59,232 bases of DNA from Anaerolineales bacterium. Lineage in GTDB: Bacteria; Chloroflexota; Anaerolineae; Anaerolineales; Villigracilaceae. Of the stretch, positions 58,628 to 59,232 are shown piece after piece (position 1 is the stretch's first letter; every line of letters begins with the position of its first letter). Location of the stretch: NCBI GenBank assembly GCA_025056175.1, contig JANWWK010000019.1:1-59232 (forward strand), in the 5' to 3' direction. A program made the translations under genes and the position numbers. The notes below the pieces were generated by a model that was not told where the DNA came from, did not search any database, and was given only the letters and a program-made list of their open reading frames with translations.

Positions 58628-59232
58628 AGCACCTTCTCCGCCAGAATTTTTTCCACCAGGGTTTCGGCAATTGCTTCGGGGCTTTCGCCGGTGATAATTT
58701 CACATCTGGCCTCGCGCGCAGGCGGATTCATCAAACTGCGGCGGTGAACCACCGTCTGCGGAGCAGACATCCCCAAATCGGCCAGCGACCAGACCGGGAT
58801 GACCGCTTTGGATGCCTTGCGGATGCCCATAAACGAGGGATAGCGCGGCTCGCCAATGCTCTGGACAACGCTCATCACCGCCGGCAGAGAGGCACTGACC
58901 GTTTGTTTGCCCTCTTCTAGAACGCGCTCGACGCGCACAGCGGCCGCCAGCGCTTCAATTTTGCCCGCAAAACTCAACAGCGGCCAGCCAAGCAAACGCG
59001 CTGTCTGTGCCGCCATGAGACCGGAGCCATTATCCAGCGTTTGGCGGCCAAAAATAACCAGGTCGGCCGCGCCGATTTTGTGAATGGCCGCTGCCAGCAC
59101 GCGCGCCGCGCCCTGGCTATCCAGGCTCTCGAGGGCAGGGTCTGAAACGAGAATGGCCTCATCAGCCCCCATCGCCAGCGCATGTTTCAGAGCTTCACGC
59201 GCACTTTCAGGCCCGAGGCACAACGCCGTTAC
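58624..59232 (-). CDS. etfB: Electron transfer flavoprotein beta subunit (partial)
   Basis: The C-terminal 202 or so residues of ETF beta; the start lies beyond the right edge. Visible are the segment [15 protein letters not shown], the AMP/FAD region [28 protein letters not shown], and [25 protein letters not shown], all characteristic. Family members have about 260 residues, so about 55-60 are missing. Its stop overlaps the etfA start. Whether the pair is of the bifurcating type cannot be judged from this part. Confidence 0.93.
   Translation of the reverse strand, partial: VTALCLGPESAREALKHALAMGADEAILVSDPALESLDSQGAARVLAAAIHKIGAADLVIFGRQTLDNGSGLMAAQTARLLGWPLLSFAGKIEALAAAVRVERVLEEGKQTVSASLPAVMSVVQSIGEPRYPSFMGIRKASKAVIPVWSLADLGMSAPQTVVHRRSLMNPPAREARCEIITGESPEAIAETLVEKILAEKVL

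Overview
The window looks like core chromosome of a Chloroflexota bacterium, most likely an Anaerolineae-type lineage. This placement is inferred from the mixture seen: GC-rich coding DNA with TANAAT -10 boxes, a YvcK protein with N-terminal membrane segments, an eukaryote-like IleRS behind a T-box, roadblock/V4R signalling genes, 3D/LCP envelope genes and many propeller or LysM lipoproteins. No insertion sequence, prophage, CRISPR array, tRNA or rRNA was found. Genes are packed tightly, often with ATGA overlaps.

Layout. Bases 1-7478: end of a REP-like repeat, a terminator, then an Mrp sodium/proton antiporter operon (mrpAB fused, C, D, E, F, G) ending in yvcK. 7648-10377: gap, pgk and a rhodanese. 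10374-15231: mostly minus-strand genes (M29 aminopeptidase, M50/CBS protease, a C39-like protein with Ser in place of Cys, an unknown helical protein) around a plus-strand NodB-like gene with a structured leader. 15390-18003: class II aldolase, a nucleoside-kinase-like gene and a pirin. 18283-23559: a large PAS/GAF histidine kinase, a YbaK-like protein, a phosphatase-like protein and an FGGY kinase. 23576-24898: ffh. 25021-32227: ACT protein, membrane glycosyltransferase, EamA transporter, 3D-domain lipoprotein, LCP protein, rsmA. 32234-34894: a four-gene minus-strand signalling operon (roadblock, V4R, response regulator with a worn GGDEF domain, polyprenol-phosphate sugar transferase). 35279-39265: DUF1028, HAD phosphatase, Vps62-like protein, small membrane protein. 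39321-41924: metY-metA under a SAM-I riboswitch. 42037-46381: NYN/LOTUS protein, then an Ile T-box and ileS. 46635-53708: a two-component system, propeller lipoproteins around an ECF sigma factor, mgsA and a LysM protein. 53753-59232: a fused 2-oxoacid dehydrogenase E1, a DUF4013 protein, a lipoyl/E3-binding/NeuD-acyltransferase fusion and etfA-etfB (etfB cut by the window end).

How the genes fit together. Central carbon metabolism is represented by gap, pgk, fba, mgsA and YvcK. Methionine synthesis is coherent: MetA carries the Glu111 that marks acetyl-CoA specificity, and MetY uses O-acetylhomoserine. Both sit behind one SAM-sensing leader. Envelope functions are served by the 3D, LCP, glycosyltransferase and LysM genes.

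The most unusual items are the lipoyl-E3BD-NeuD fusion close to a fused E1, the roadblock-V4R-degenerate GGDEF cassette, 7-bp-phased repeats placed just upstream of several genes inside operons, a recurrent leaderless start geometry (-10 box 6-10 nt before ATG), and a leader RNA that can hide the ribosome binding site of the NodB-like gene.
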